36,448 nucleotides of DNA from an uncultured Lachnospiraceae bacterium (GTDB taxonomy: Bacteria > Bacillota > Clostridia > Lachnospirales > Lachnospiraceae). The stretch lies in the NCBI GenBank assembly GCA_910578845.1, contig CAJTSL010000039.1, forward strand, positions 1 to 36,448, written 5' to 3'. The notes beneath the pieces are model-generated. The model did no database searches, was not told the origin of the DNA, and saw nothing but the letters and a program-made list of their open reading frames with translations. Shown here in pieces: positions 10,801-16,967 of the stretch. Each line of letters starts with the position of its first letter. The stretch's first letter is position 1. A program made the translations under genes and the position numbers.

Positions 10801-10930
10801 TTATGACGCGGATATGAAGCCGGTGCATCCTACAGGGAAGAAAGAAGCCATCATAGAATATGTGTATGACGCTTCAGGGAATAAAATAGATGAAATTTCG
10901 TATGATGTGGATGGCAAACAGATAGAATAG
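4808..10930 (+). CDS. Giant membrane-anchored tyrosine/aspartate-rich repeat protein (2040 aa)
   Basis: GTG start, supported by AGGAGG at 4795-4800 and by an immediate stop in the alternative ATG frame. Residues 1-36 are highly basic. Membrane segments are likely at about 37-57, 73-94 and 134-153; the loop between the second and third is basic, so by the positive-inside rule the rest of the protein should lie outside the cell. From about residue 365, and regularly from about 630 to the end, it consists of 32-34-residue units of the form GYA..xYEYD..GN.....YYD..G.PV.R.D. This resembles YD/RHS-type repeats, but no RHS core or toxin tip is visible: the chain simply ends in a repeat. A low-complexity acidic stretch near 510-600 separates two repeat blocks. 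Neighbours make surface glycan, so a carbohydrate- or wall-binding role is plausible but unproven. No named family was recognised with certainty. Confidence 0.8.
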   Translation: MRKKREWRSKDVRKVVEQENFENQMKKNLWNFQPVRILDLLSILGSIFTTLTFCSIDYWIAEYQGTEIIYRIAQAAIGIMTVAVVCGTAYLLYCKITCIRLVCNKIYMALKKGSEELSDQYHASSLYKHHRTLKISVFIGCAVMIFAAVLIYYNWSETSYYASVREIYGIPTGIGDELSVEKLENRSFYWEIKDYPNQKRMVLTYHEAYGQMELMRRYSTVYQLDFFQPTAKVVYRYRTDKDKFRAYKQQDYFDAARGNDWRVVEEVSYYDNNGKLLMQLIENGNDKYKIVAYSSEDVPQLLNSTLLRTPETDSREQEQEYGIAVEKDITFGNDMEEQQIEVAYNASGLPQSRKLDGDFRNLYGVNGERYAYDKDNRLTALYYLDADGEAICNNLGIMMVSFQYDNDGNMSSIRYFSDENGIERIEGFHDVFCENLFYDNDGNIEERRLLNRSESWCYDSNGVCVYRYEHNNGMLTQETFLAFDGGAKIRDKNLQSKTVEFHQEKSGKEREIVITLDAVATVTANIDDPVTIEETESGALPSIGIENDIMLEAMAQPKESADIEESYTGGKDSIYKPGLSDRKKADIEGKDGEETETIRKYETIHYLIGSDNQIMKVLYQDGYGNLVLNEDGYAIKQLQYNSQQEVYEETYYDTYGYECFTDNGYKKIRRTDNDGKEKIEYLRANEELAFNYELGYSYICYEVFKQGRNTTVMKSYYDELSRPIQVKDKGYAKVEETYDENGHLIRTAYYNENGLAVCREDYGIAEIIREYGENGNLIREWYKNENGRLANRSDSGFAVLHREYKDGNLSMQYYEGYQNQTLRPVANKETGVAYTRYTFENGHKQQEEYFDADMEPVLRKDIGCAAQRWEYTDMGKIAALFFYGADGELALRKDMGCAVIRYEYDDFGRRTYSRYYDSNEKPVISTEYQCAGFRYNYDEEGNETDIYYLAKEPNAQDKFIVRRDLGFAYLHREYDDEGNVKTESYYDDMGNPTTRTTGGYASFENIYEKGKLKECRYYDVDGELVLRKDKGFAIVRYEYDNKGQMLSQEFYDTHDRRVISTEYLCAGMRYQYNAQGRQTDTWYIGLDGSRMIRSDLGYAHVRSEYDEMGNETRVFFFNTQGEPIGRKEGGYAYYEKKYENGNCIEQHYYDVNGNLVMRNDKTYAIVKYKYDDYGQCITELYYDDNGDAIVSKQYLCAGMRYQYDEQRRKTDTWYIGLDGNLIIRSDYGYAQIHSEYDELGNEIRVSYFDTQGEPVGRKEGGYASFEKTYQNGHCVERRYYDTKGNLMLRNDEGYAIIRYEYDEYGKCIKEFYYDTEEKPVVNQKYHCAGFTYEYDVKGNRTDIRCFSAEEEPMMRRDKGYAHVQYAYDDMGNEIRVSYFDAGEKPVLIKGGGYASCEKKYENGQCVEQRYLDTAHQLILRNDEGYAIRQSKYNDYGQCILVVYRGTDKKPVINREYHCAGWKYAYDENGRKTDTWYIGLNGKYMTRRDLGYAHVHSDYDKMGNEITAFYEAYMSYEDYASYMSYEDYIPDEEYNDTKGYPVARKKGGYASVAKSYDKRGNCVERRYLDLYGDLKLRDDEGYAVVKMEYDDYGQIIAESYYGIYEQPVFNTEYHYAGKEFEYDERGNRISTRYIGLDGAQMEQKDWGYAQKYSEYDDAGKEIKISYLNTEGEPGRWKTGGYGYCECTYEDGKAVEWRYYNTNGDLMLRWDEGYAIIQYEYDEFGQRIKESFYGIDGEPIISAKYHCAGMKYAFDEKGQQTDIWYIGLDGNIMKREDLGYAQIHSEYDNLGNKRKITYLDADGQHAISGPDGYASVEKKFANGNCIEERYLDENGNLTLRIDDGYAMVRYQYNALGQLKWILYYGADEKPIFHSDFPCASIFYSYNERENNTHVWYYGLDGEPIDREDIGSALYRKEYDAYDHIIREEYLAHNPQYNGWLIQTDRKDTGYAAIESVYEGIHLIEKRYLDAGENLVAPSNIGYAVCQYEYNFMDQLTQVRYYDADMKPVHPTGKKEAIIEYVYDASGNKIDEISYDVDGKQIE
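6690..10900 (+). repeat. Four-register protein super-repeat (about 131 codons per period)
   Basis: The ~33-residue units alternate in four distinguishable types. A starts GYAI/V..YEYD; B starts CAG..Y.YD and contains TD.WYIGLDG; C starts GYAH/Q...EYD..GNE; D starts GGYAS.EK.YENG. One example cycle counts 34+32+33+32 = 131 residues. Eight B-type units (CAG/YAG/CAS) are visible, giving about seven to eight cycles towards the C-terminus. The upstream units are less regular. Confidence 0.8.
9341..9391 (+). repeat. 27-bp tandem duplication in a C-type unit
   Basis: YMSYEDYAS is followed directly by YMSYEDYI, encoded by two near-identical 27-base copies starting at 9341 and 9368. It lengthens one C unit, which the other cycles lack. 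Confidence 0.8.
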
Positions 10931-10941
10931 GAGCGGTGAAA

Positions 10942-10976
10942 ATATGCGTGGGTAATCTCACTCCACCCACGCATAT
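10942..10976. terminator. 12-bp hairpin shared by convergent genes
   Basis: ATATGCGTGGGT (10942-10953) pairs perfectly with ACCCACGCATAT (10965-10976), loop 11 bases. The right arm also encodes the last residues (YAWV) of the leftward methyltransferase. It sits between two convergent stops and probably terminates both transcripts; on the minus strand a short T-rich stretch follows. Confidence 0.65.
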
Positions 10977-12148
10977 AAAACGGTTTCATCCAGGAAATTA
11001 GAATAATGCCGTATTTTCATCTTATAACTAGGCTCTATCGAATGAAGCAACAACGGGATATCATACAGGTCAGCAGCGCTATGGTAAATACAGATTGCCA
11101 GTAGCGGATGCCATTTCACGATGCTGTTTCGTGCGCCTAATAATAGCTTGTATTCGTAGCTTTCGATATCGGCTTTTAAGAAGGTGTAGGGTTCTTTGAT
11201 GAAATCATCTATGGAGACAATCCTGCATTCTTCTCCTGCATTGTGTTCCTGACAGTTGCTGTCGGTTAGGCCGCGGCAGTTTTCATCTTCGGATCTTGTT
11301 TCGCTGCTACCGCTGCCTTTGGGGGCTTTGTCAGGCACATCAGAAGATGGGAATGAAGACAAACCGACGATTTTCGATCCTAAACCGTTATTGGCAGCAT
11401 TTTTTTCTATTTTGGAATATGCGCTTTTGTCACTGAGCCCGTAAGGATAGATCTCAAATGCGGACGCCGGGACATTCCATTCCTTCTTCAGCCTGTTCAT
11501 GCGCGCTTCCATGGCGCGGTAATTGTCCGGGTCAGGCTCAAAGCCGATTGCCTTGCGGAAAACCCCATCTTTTTTCCATACATAGCGCTCAATCGTATCA
11601 CCGACAAAGGCGCCACAGTCAATAAAGACCTCGTTGGGGTTTCGCTGGTAGAATTCCCTTGGCTGGAAATATTGTCCGGTACTGATGAACTGGTCAAGGG
11701 GGTATTCGTTGGCTAGCCTACATGCAATGATGTGGGAATAAGTCTCTTTGGATTCGGTATCCTCTAATAAGTCTAAGCATTGCAACAGCTTATCTTTGTG
11801 GGATTTCAAAATGACCTCATCAATATGGTAGCCTTCGGCAGACAGTCCCTGTAACTGTTGCTGGATGGCCTGGACTACTTGCTTCTGTGGGGAGCAGATG
11901 AGGGCGCATTTACTAGGCAGTTTGGAAAACTCTTGCGGGGAGATGACTGGCTTGCCCCCGAACAGCCCCCCCCATTTTGCCGAATTATTGTCAACATATC
12001 CTGCTATGGCCAGGGAGCCTTCCTGTTCGAGTCTTATTAGTGATTCCTGGTATAAGGAAGCGGTATTGCCGGTTCCCCAGATATAAATTTTCTTATCTTT
12101 TAGCATTGGGGGATTGCTAAGCATTTCTTCTAATTCTTGCCTGTTCAT
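10958..12148 (-). CDS. FkbM methyltransferase with N-terminal nucleotide-binding-like domain (second copy)
   Basis: About 396 residues. An N-terminal domain (about 15-130) opens with KKIYIWGTGNTASLYQ, a glycine-rich Rossmann-like turn. The C-terminal FkbM domain contains VFIDCGAFVGDT (SAM loop), IGFEPDPDNY and FLKADIESYEYK. It is a clear paralogue of the gene at 13980-15056, with a roughly 38-residue Ser/Asp/Glu-rich insertion before the DIES strand that the paralogue lacks. The frame extends to a TTG at 12187, but the ATG at 12148 is chosen because MNRQELEEML aligns with the paralogue's MNRISLAQLL and AAGGAG lies about 13 bases upstream. It is last in the leftward operon, 25 bases after the TPP enzyme gene. 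It probably methylates a sugar made by this locus. A G8 tract near residue 75 may make expression unstable. Confidence 0.85.
   Translation of the reverse strand: MNRQELEEMLSNPPMLKDKKIYIWGTGNTASLYQESLIRLEQEGSLAIAGYVDNNSAKWGGLFGGKPVISPQEFSKLPSKCALICSPQKQVVQAIQQQLQGLSAEGYHIDEVILKSHKDKLLQCLDLLEDTESKETYSHIIACRLANEYPLDQFISTGQYFQPREFYQRNPNEVFIDCGAFVGDTIERYVWKKDGVFRKAIGFEPDPDNYRAMEARMNRLKKEWNVPASAFEIYPYGLSDKSAYSKIEKNAANNGLGSKIVGLSSFPSSDVPDKAPKGSGSSETRSEDENCRGLTDSNCQEHNAGEECRIVSIDDFIKEPYTFLKADIESYEYKLLLGARNSIVKWHPLLAICIYHSAADLYDIPLLLHSIEPSYKMKIRHYSNFLDETVLYAWVE
11966..11973 (-). repeat. G8 homopolymer inside FkbM gene
   Basis: Eight G in the coding strand encode Trp-Gly-Gly in the N-terminal domain; the frame is currently open. 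The paralogue reads Trp-Gly-Ser-Arg here and has no such tract. Confidence 0.85.
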
Positions 12149-12173
12149 GTCTATTGCCATGCTCCTTTCTGGT

Positions 12174-13973
12174 TTATTGTTCTTCAAATAACGGTATCAG
12201 CATGAACTGTTCCATCTCCGTGTCCGGAATCGCCGGGTTCATATATTCAAGCGGCTTTGATTCCATTTGTCCGTCAGAGCGTTTGTAGGAAACTTGCTTA
12301 GGGACGGCGGTCAACTCGATTGGCGTCATGACTTCGCAGATGACAGGGCCGTCATAATCTAACGCTTCCTGTACTTTTTGATCCAGTTCCTGATTGCTTT
12401 CAATGACAATCGTCTTTAAATTATATGCTGCTGCGATCCTGGCAATAGGCGGAATGGACAAACCGGAGTCTTCGTTACAGCCTACCAGATGGGCGTCGAA
12501 TAAATTGGTCTGCGTGGCTTTAATAGCGCCGTAGCCTCTGTTGCTTAAGACGAATATCTTAATAGGCAGTTGCAACCTGGCGATGGTTTCCAGTTCCTGG
12601 ATGTTCATGACGAAGCCGCCATCTCCGTTTACGCCTACCGTTCGCTTGCCGTTGCCGGCAAGACATGCGCCGATTGTGGAAGGAAGGCCGTATCCCATGG
12701 AAGCCAGTCCTTTGGTACAGAAAACACGTTGTCCCTTTTTTACCTGGAAAGCTTGCATAGAGATATCAATACAGCTTCCTGAGCTCCCGGATACGTAAAT
12801 GTCGTCCGGGGTCATATGTTTCGATATCGTTTCTAATAGGCAGTACGTATTTACCAATTGCTTCTGTTCCCAATATTCCGGTTGGACAATAGGATATTTG
12901 GCTTTTACTTGCTTGCAGTAGGAAAACCAGGCGCTTCTATCTTTCTTGATGATCTTATCTTTATTCTCTAGAAGCAATTGGATGAATTCTTTGGCATCTG
13001 CGCAAATGGGAATGTCAGGGCGGACATTGATTTTATGCAGTTCCGCAGGATCAATATCCACCATGATCTTCGTAGCTTTCCTGGCAAATCCGTCGAAGTT
13101 GTAGCCTGTTTGCAAGAGGTTTAGTCTTGCGCCAATGCTTAGGAAGAAGTCGGAATTCTGCTGTATGAAATTGGCATAACGGTGTCCAAGGCCGCCCGGT
13201 CTTCCGTAATAAAATGGATGTGTTTCTTCTAACAAATCTATGCCGTTCCAGGTGGTCAGAACCGGGATCTGTAAAATCTCGGCTAATTGTTCAAATTCAG
13301 GAATGGAATTGGCAAGCCGTATACCGTTTCCCGCCAGTAGCACTGGCCGCTCAGACTGATTGAGGATATCAATCAAATGAAGGACTTGTGTCTGTAAGCG
13401 TGTATTTTTCGGTTTGGGTAGAGGCGCATAGCCGATTAGCGAATCTTCGTCTATCATGGAAGCTTGTACATCGAGAGGGATATCCAGCCATACAGGTCCT
13501 TTCCTGCCATGGGTCGCTTTATATAAAGCTTTTTCGATGTGGTAACGTATCGTCTGCGGGTTATCCACTAAGGCTGCATATTTGGTAATAGGCTTTACAA
13601 TGGAGATAATGTCCAGTTCCTGCATGCCCTGTTGCCGGATGCCCTGCTGGTTGATCATGTCCATACGCTTTACCTGTCCTGATACAACGAAGACAGGCGT
13701 AGATTCCAGGAATGCGCCGGCAATCCCGGTTAATGCATTGGTGCCGCCCGGGCCTGTCGTCACCATCAATAAGCCGATGTTGTTCGTTACTCTGGCATAT
13801 GCTTCTGCGGCAATTGCACAAGCTTGCTCGTGCAGGCAGCATATATATTGGATTTGTTCGCTACGCCCAAGGGAGTCATTTAAGTGCATGGCGCCGCCTC
13901 CCGGTAACATGAACATATGCTTCGCTCCGGTTTTTTCCAGACATTTTATGATATAATCCGAAACTTTCATCAT
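12174..13973 (-). CDS. TPP-dependent acetolactate-synthase-like enzyme of a polysaccharide locus
   Basis: A 599-residue member of the thiamine-pyrophosphate superfamily with PYR, central and PP domains in the usual order. Visible: the PYR-domain catalytic Glu in CLHEQAC (residue 49), TTGPGGTNALTG, the ALS-like block QQGMQELDI with IVKPITKYA, and the TPP motif NGDGG...LSN near 445-475. The closest general family is IlvB, but no small-subunit gene is nearby and the setting is a surface-sugar operon. The TPP enzyme YerE, related in fold, adds a two-carbon unit from pyruvate to a CDP-deoxy-keto sugar; the divergent CDP-sugar genes make a similar role attractive here (inference). AGGAGG lies 11 bases upstream of the first of two adjacent ATGs. 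It follows the upstream FkbM gene by 6 bases. Confidence 0.85.
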   Translation of the reverse strand: MMKVSDYIIKCLEKTGAKHMFMLPGGGAMHLNDSLGRSEQIQYICCLHEQACAIAAEAYARVTNNIGLLMVTTGPGGTNALTGIAGAFLESTPVFVVSGQVKRMDMINQQGIRQQGMQELDIISIVKPITKYAALVDNPQTIRYHIEKALYKATHGRKGPVWLDIPLDVQASMIDEDSLIGYAPLPKPKNTRLQTQVLHLIDILNQSERPVLLAGNGIRLANSIPEFEQLAEILQIPVLTTWNGIDLLEETHPFYYGRPGGLGHRYANFIQQNSDFFLSIGARLNLLQTGYNFDGFARKATKIMVDIDPAELHKINVRPDIPICADAKEFIQLLLENKDKIIKKDRSAWFSYCKQVKAKYPIVQPEYWEQKQLVNTYCLLETISKHMTPDDIYVSGSSGSCIDISMQAFQVKKGQRVFCTKGLASMGYGLPSTIGACLAGNGKRTVGVNGDGGFVMNIQELETIARLQLPIKIFVLSNRGYGAIKATQTNLFDAHLVGCNEDSGLSIPPIARIAAAYNLKTIVIESNQELDQKVQEALDYDGPVICEVMTPIELTAVPKQVSYKRSDGQMESKPLEYMNPAIPDTEMEQFMLIPLFEEQ

Positions 13974-13979
13974 TTTGTG

Positions 13980-15056
13980 TTATTCCTCCTCAATCCATGC
14001 ATATAAGACTGTTTCTGCTAGTGTGTTTAGATGGTGCCTGATCGCTATTTTATATTCTGGCACGATAGAATGGAGCAACAGGGCAATGGAATAGAGATCT
14101 ATGGAATTGTGGTAGATGCAGACCGCTAAATGAGGTTTCCACTGTTGTATGCCATTTTTGGCGCCTAATAGCATTTTATATTCAAAGCTTTCGATATCTG
14201 CTTTTAAGAACGTATAGGGCTTGGTTATGAGATCGTCTAAGGCGAAGACTTGCTGTTGGCTCCCTTCATGGTCATGTTCAGAGAACTTGGTCCCTAATCC
14301 GTTATTGCTTCTGGTAAACCAGCCAACTGTAGTTTTCTCGCCTACACCGGCGTTTATTAATTTGATAGAAGAATCTTGGAGGTTCCATTCTTCACATAAG
14401 CGCTTTTTCCTCTTTTCCATTGCCTGATAATTTTCCGGGTCAGGTTCTATGCTGATGATCTCATGAAATATCCCGTCTACATACCAGATATATTTTTCGA
14501 AAGTATCTCCGGTATATGCGCCACAGTCTATAAAATCTCCGCCCATGACGTCTCTAGAAGCTAAATGCCTCCATATGAAGTAAGTATTGTCTGATATGAT
14601 GCTTCTGTCAGGGTTTTTGCCAAGCAGCCTGCTCTTTACTAATTCAGTGAAAATACGTTTGGATTCCTCGTCATAGAGCAAATCAAAACATTGCAAGACT
14701 TCCGTATGGTAAGTTTTCAGAATGATCTCGTCTATCAGGTAGCCTTCAATATGCATTGCCTTTAACTCTGTCAGGATTTCTCTGTTGACTTTGGGCTGTA
14801 AGGAGCATACTAATACACATACATTTGGATATTCGGATAACTTCGAAGGGGGAATGACTGGTTTCCCATAAAACCGGCTTCCCCATTTGGCTTCATTGCT
14901 GTCACAATATCCCGAGATCTTGTCCATTAAGGAAGTCCTATTTAAGCCTTCCTGGTATAGGCGGGAGGTATCGCCGGTTCCCCATATCCAAAGATTCTTG
15001 CCGTCTATATCAGGGACATTTTCAGTCAATAATTGTGCTAATGATATTCTATTCAT
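13980..15056 (-). CDS. FkbM methyltransferase with N-terminal nucleotide-binding-like domain (first copy)
   Basis: 358 residues. The N-terminal region has NLWIWGTGDTSRLYQ, a glycine-rich turn like that of nucleotide-binding Rossmann domains, followed by a linker and the FkbM domain with DFIDCGAYTGDT, ISIEPDPENY and FLKADIESFEYK. It closely parallels the gene at 10958-12148 over its whole length but lacks that gene's low-complexity insertion. The start codon overlaps the aldolase stop by four bases (ATGA), indicating translational coupling. The product probably methylates an intermediate or glycan residue built by this operon. Two copies flanking one TPP enzyme suggest either two acceptor positions or two sugars. 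FkbM proteins are hard to assign to a substrate from sequence alone. Confidence 0.88.
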   Translation of the reverse strand: MNRISLAQLLTENVPDIDGKNLWIWGTGDTSRLYQEGLNRTSLMDKISGYCDSNEAKWGSRFYGKPVIPPSKLSEYPNVCVLVCSLQPKVNREILTELKAMHIEGYLIDEIILKTYHTEVLQCFDLLYDEESKRIFTELVKSRLLGKNPDRSIISDNTYFIWRHLASRDVMGGDFIDCGAYTGDTFEKYIWYVDGIFHEIISIEPDPENYQAMEKRKKRLCEEWNLQDSSIKLINAGVGEKTTVGWFTRSNNGLGTKFSEHDHEGSQQQVFALDDLITKPYTFLKADIESFEYKMLLGAKNGIQQWKPHLAVCIYHNSIDLYSIALLLHSIVPEYKIAIRHHLNTLAETVLYAWIEEE

Positions 15057-16681
15057 TTGTCTGGCTCCTCTTCATCAAACTTGCTGCTCGTGATAAATTC
15101 CATTTTCATATAATCTTTCGTCGAACGCTTGAAATCAGCGAGCATATCGCTAATCTCTGCGTTTAGCTCGCCCCAGGCCTTTCCGGGATTGATGCGCGGC
15201 AAAGATATGTCCGCATAGCTTTCGTCGTAGGAATCGCTAAAGCCATCGAAGCCGGCAATTGCTATCTTGGGAGCGTGCAGTTTATTCAATAGCCGCAGGC
15301 ACATAATGCCGGAATTGTCAAAATGTTCCCAGCCCCGTTTGATGAAAAGGTTATAATTGACAAGGATTTCATTTTCTTCCCCTTCTGTCTTGACATTCGA
15401 GGCGATGATCCTGGGGAATGCATGGAACAGCTCGGGATAAATCTCTTTGGCATAATAATATCTGGCTTTGTTGCTGAAAAAGACGTAATCATAAGGATAA
15501 TTCTGGAAAAGCGCATTGACGCCGATGATGATCGGAGCATTTTCGGCGATATAGGCATCAATTTTCTCTCTTTCCGTAACAAGGGATTTGCCGGGCAGTA
15601 ATAATAGTATTTTCCTGTTTTCAAATTGTGCCGCCAGTTTTGAGAGCGCTTCCTCATCATCGACCATTTTGCTCTGGTAATCAATATATTTCTGTTCTAA
15701 CAGATCATAGTCGTATTTCTTCCTGTCTTCTTCGGATAAAGATTCTATGACGTTGCGCATGTCCCTGGCGTTTGTCCGATGGTTGTTCAATAAATAGGAA
15801 ATATTGTTGACATGCGTACAGTACATGCCGGCGATGAAATAAGGCGTGGAATATCCCCATTGGTAATTTGCCTGGAAATGCTGCATGTACATGTCGATCG
15901 CGTCCATTATGACGTTCATGTCATAATTTCCCTGGTAGCTGCGGTTGAGGAAGTTGGCAACTAATTCCGTAGTGGCGTTGCCGGCGCCGCGGCCCATGCC
16001 ACAGAGACTGGAATCTACGATACAATGCCGCTTCCGCTGCTGTAGCAGCTCTACAAACTGCATGGTCAGCGCAAAGGATAATTGCTGGTTGTTATGGGAG
16101 TGGAACCCTAATTTAATAGGATGGTCTAGGTGGCTGTCTAAAATAGATACGATATGCGCCAGATCTTCTCCGTACATAGCGCCAAAGGTATCTACTACAG
16201 ATAAGCATACGGGTGAAGCAGAGTTGATCTCGTTTGCAAGGGCGATAAGCTCATCATCACTATAGTCCAGCGTATTTGCTGCCTGGAAATAGACCTGGTA
16301 TCCTTTATCCTTGATGATCTTGCCAAGAGAGATCCCTTCTTTGTATTTGTTCTTGGGGAAAACGACACGAATGGCATCAATGGACTTTCCGTCATATGTG
16401 GGCAGGGTATTTAAGTCATATCTGTCCCAATCGATCATGGCAACATAGGTGGCGTGGTCTTTTTTCGCCGATAAATATTGTTCCAAATCAGACGGGACAT
16501 GATAATAAGACGTTCCTTTTTCGTGGGGAGCGTCTTTTAACCATCCGCATTCGATGATATCTATGTTAGCGTCTTGCATTTTCTTAATGATGCCTTTGAT
16601 TGCCGGAATACCGAATTCCGCATTTACGATATAGGCTCCGTCACGTAAAGTGCAGTCTAAGAGCTGTACATTTTTTTCCAT
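15053..16681 (-). CDS. DRE-TIM aldolase (4-hydroxy-2-oxovalerate aldolase/HMG-CoA-lyase-like) with extra C-terminal domain
   Basis: A 542-residue protein. Residues 1-280 form a DRE-TIM metallo-aldolase barrel: LLDCTLRDG (D9, R13) at the start, HSH (H194, H196) as metal ligands, and CGMGRGAGN near the end of the barrel. Residues about 350-520 form a second domain beginning ILLLLPGKS, which loosely resembles the MptE/Maf-like (DUF115) fold; its function is unknown to me. The ATG at 16681 is chosen because GGAGGA lies four bases upstream; the longer frame to 16765 adds 28 residues with no ribosome binding site. It is first in the leftward operon, before the FkbM and TPP genes. It might make or consume a 2-oxo acid or aldehyde used by the TPP enzyme, which is inferred only from gene order. 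Confidence 0.82.
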   Translation of the reverse strand: MEKNVQLLDCTLRDGAYIVNAEFGIPAIKGIIKKMQDANIDIIECGWLKDAPHEKGTSYYHVPSDLEQYLSAKKDHATYVAMIDWDRYDLNTLPTYDGKSIDAIRVVFPKNKYKEGISLGKIIKDKGYQVYFQAANTLDYSDDELIALANEINSASPVCLSVVDTFGAMYGEDLAHIVSILDSHLDHPIKLGFHSHNNQQLSFALTMQFVELLQQRKRHCIVDSSLCGMGRGAGNATTELVANFLNRSYQGNYDMNVIMDAIDMYMQHFQANYQWGYSTPYFIAGMYCTHVNNISYLLNNHRTNARDMRNVIESLSEEDRKKYDYDLLEQKYIDYQSKMVDDEEALSKLAAQFENRKILLLLPGKSLVTEREKIDAYIAENAPIIIGVNALFQNYPYDYVFFSNKARYYYAKEIYPELFHAFPRIIASNVKTEGEENEILVNYNLFIKRGWEHFDNSGIMCLRLLNKLHAPKIAIAGFDGFSDSYDESYADISLPRINPGKAWGELNAEISDMLADFKRSTKDYMKMEFITSSKFDEEEPDK

Positions 16682-16775
16682 GGATTCCTCCGTTTTATTC
16701 ATGATATAAACCCTGTAATCAGAATAAACTAATTCCGTGTGGGTGGCAAGCACAAAATGCGCCATACAAGGAATT

Positions 16776-16818
16776 GTATCATGTATTCCATTTACATGGT
16801 ATCACGTATTCCGTTTGC
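16776..16818. repeat. Two direct repeats, 23-bp period, in divergent promoter region
   Basis: GTATCATGTATTCCATTTAC (16776-16795) and GTATCACGTATTCCGTTTGC (16799-16818) differ at three positions. They lie between the leftward aldolase operon and the rightward CDP-sugar operon and look like tandem regulator sites about two helical turns apart. Confidence 0.6.
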
Positions 16819-16851
16819 AATAGAAAATGGGAAAAGTATTAGTTTATCTAT

Positions 16852-16880
16852 TTGTCAAGGCATGTAATATATGGTAATAT
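16852..16880 (+). promoter_or_regulatory. Candidate sigma-A promoter of the CDP-sugar operon
   Basis: TTGTCA (16852-16857), a 17-base spacer and TAATAT (16875-16880) lie about 87 bases before the first start codon. On the opposite strand the same -35 region reads TTGACA, so it might also serve leftward transcription, although no good leftward -10 was found at proper spacing. Confidence 0.55.
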
Positions 16881-16967
16881 AATATGACAATATAAAGATA
16901 TCAGATTGATACGGCATGCATTGGATTCCGTGTTTTTATTAGGATCATGAAATTAGGAGCATAAAAT

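Noticed and set aside
6690..10900. Repeats considered as a CRISPR-like or non-coding satellite array
   Set aside because: The units are coding, diverged at the DNA level, in one open frame and without spacers.
13561..13842. 93-codon minus-strand frame within the TPP enzyme gene
   Set aside because: It is an out-of-frame shadow of the conserved coding frame and has no start context.
12174..13973. Assignment as biosynthetic acetolactate synthase (ilvB)
   Set aside because: No ilvN or other branched-chain amino acid genes are nearby, and the gene sits inside a glycan operon; kept only as an alternative.
16682..16765. N-terminal extension of the aldolase by 28 residues
   Set aside because: The extension has no ribosome binding site and lies in the promoter region; ATG 16681 has GGAGGA and starts at the conserved barrel strand.
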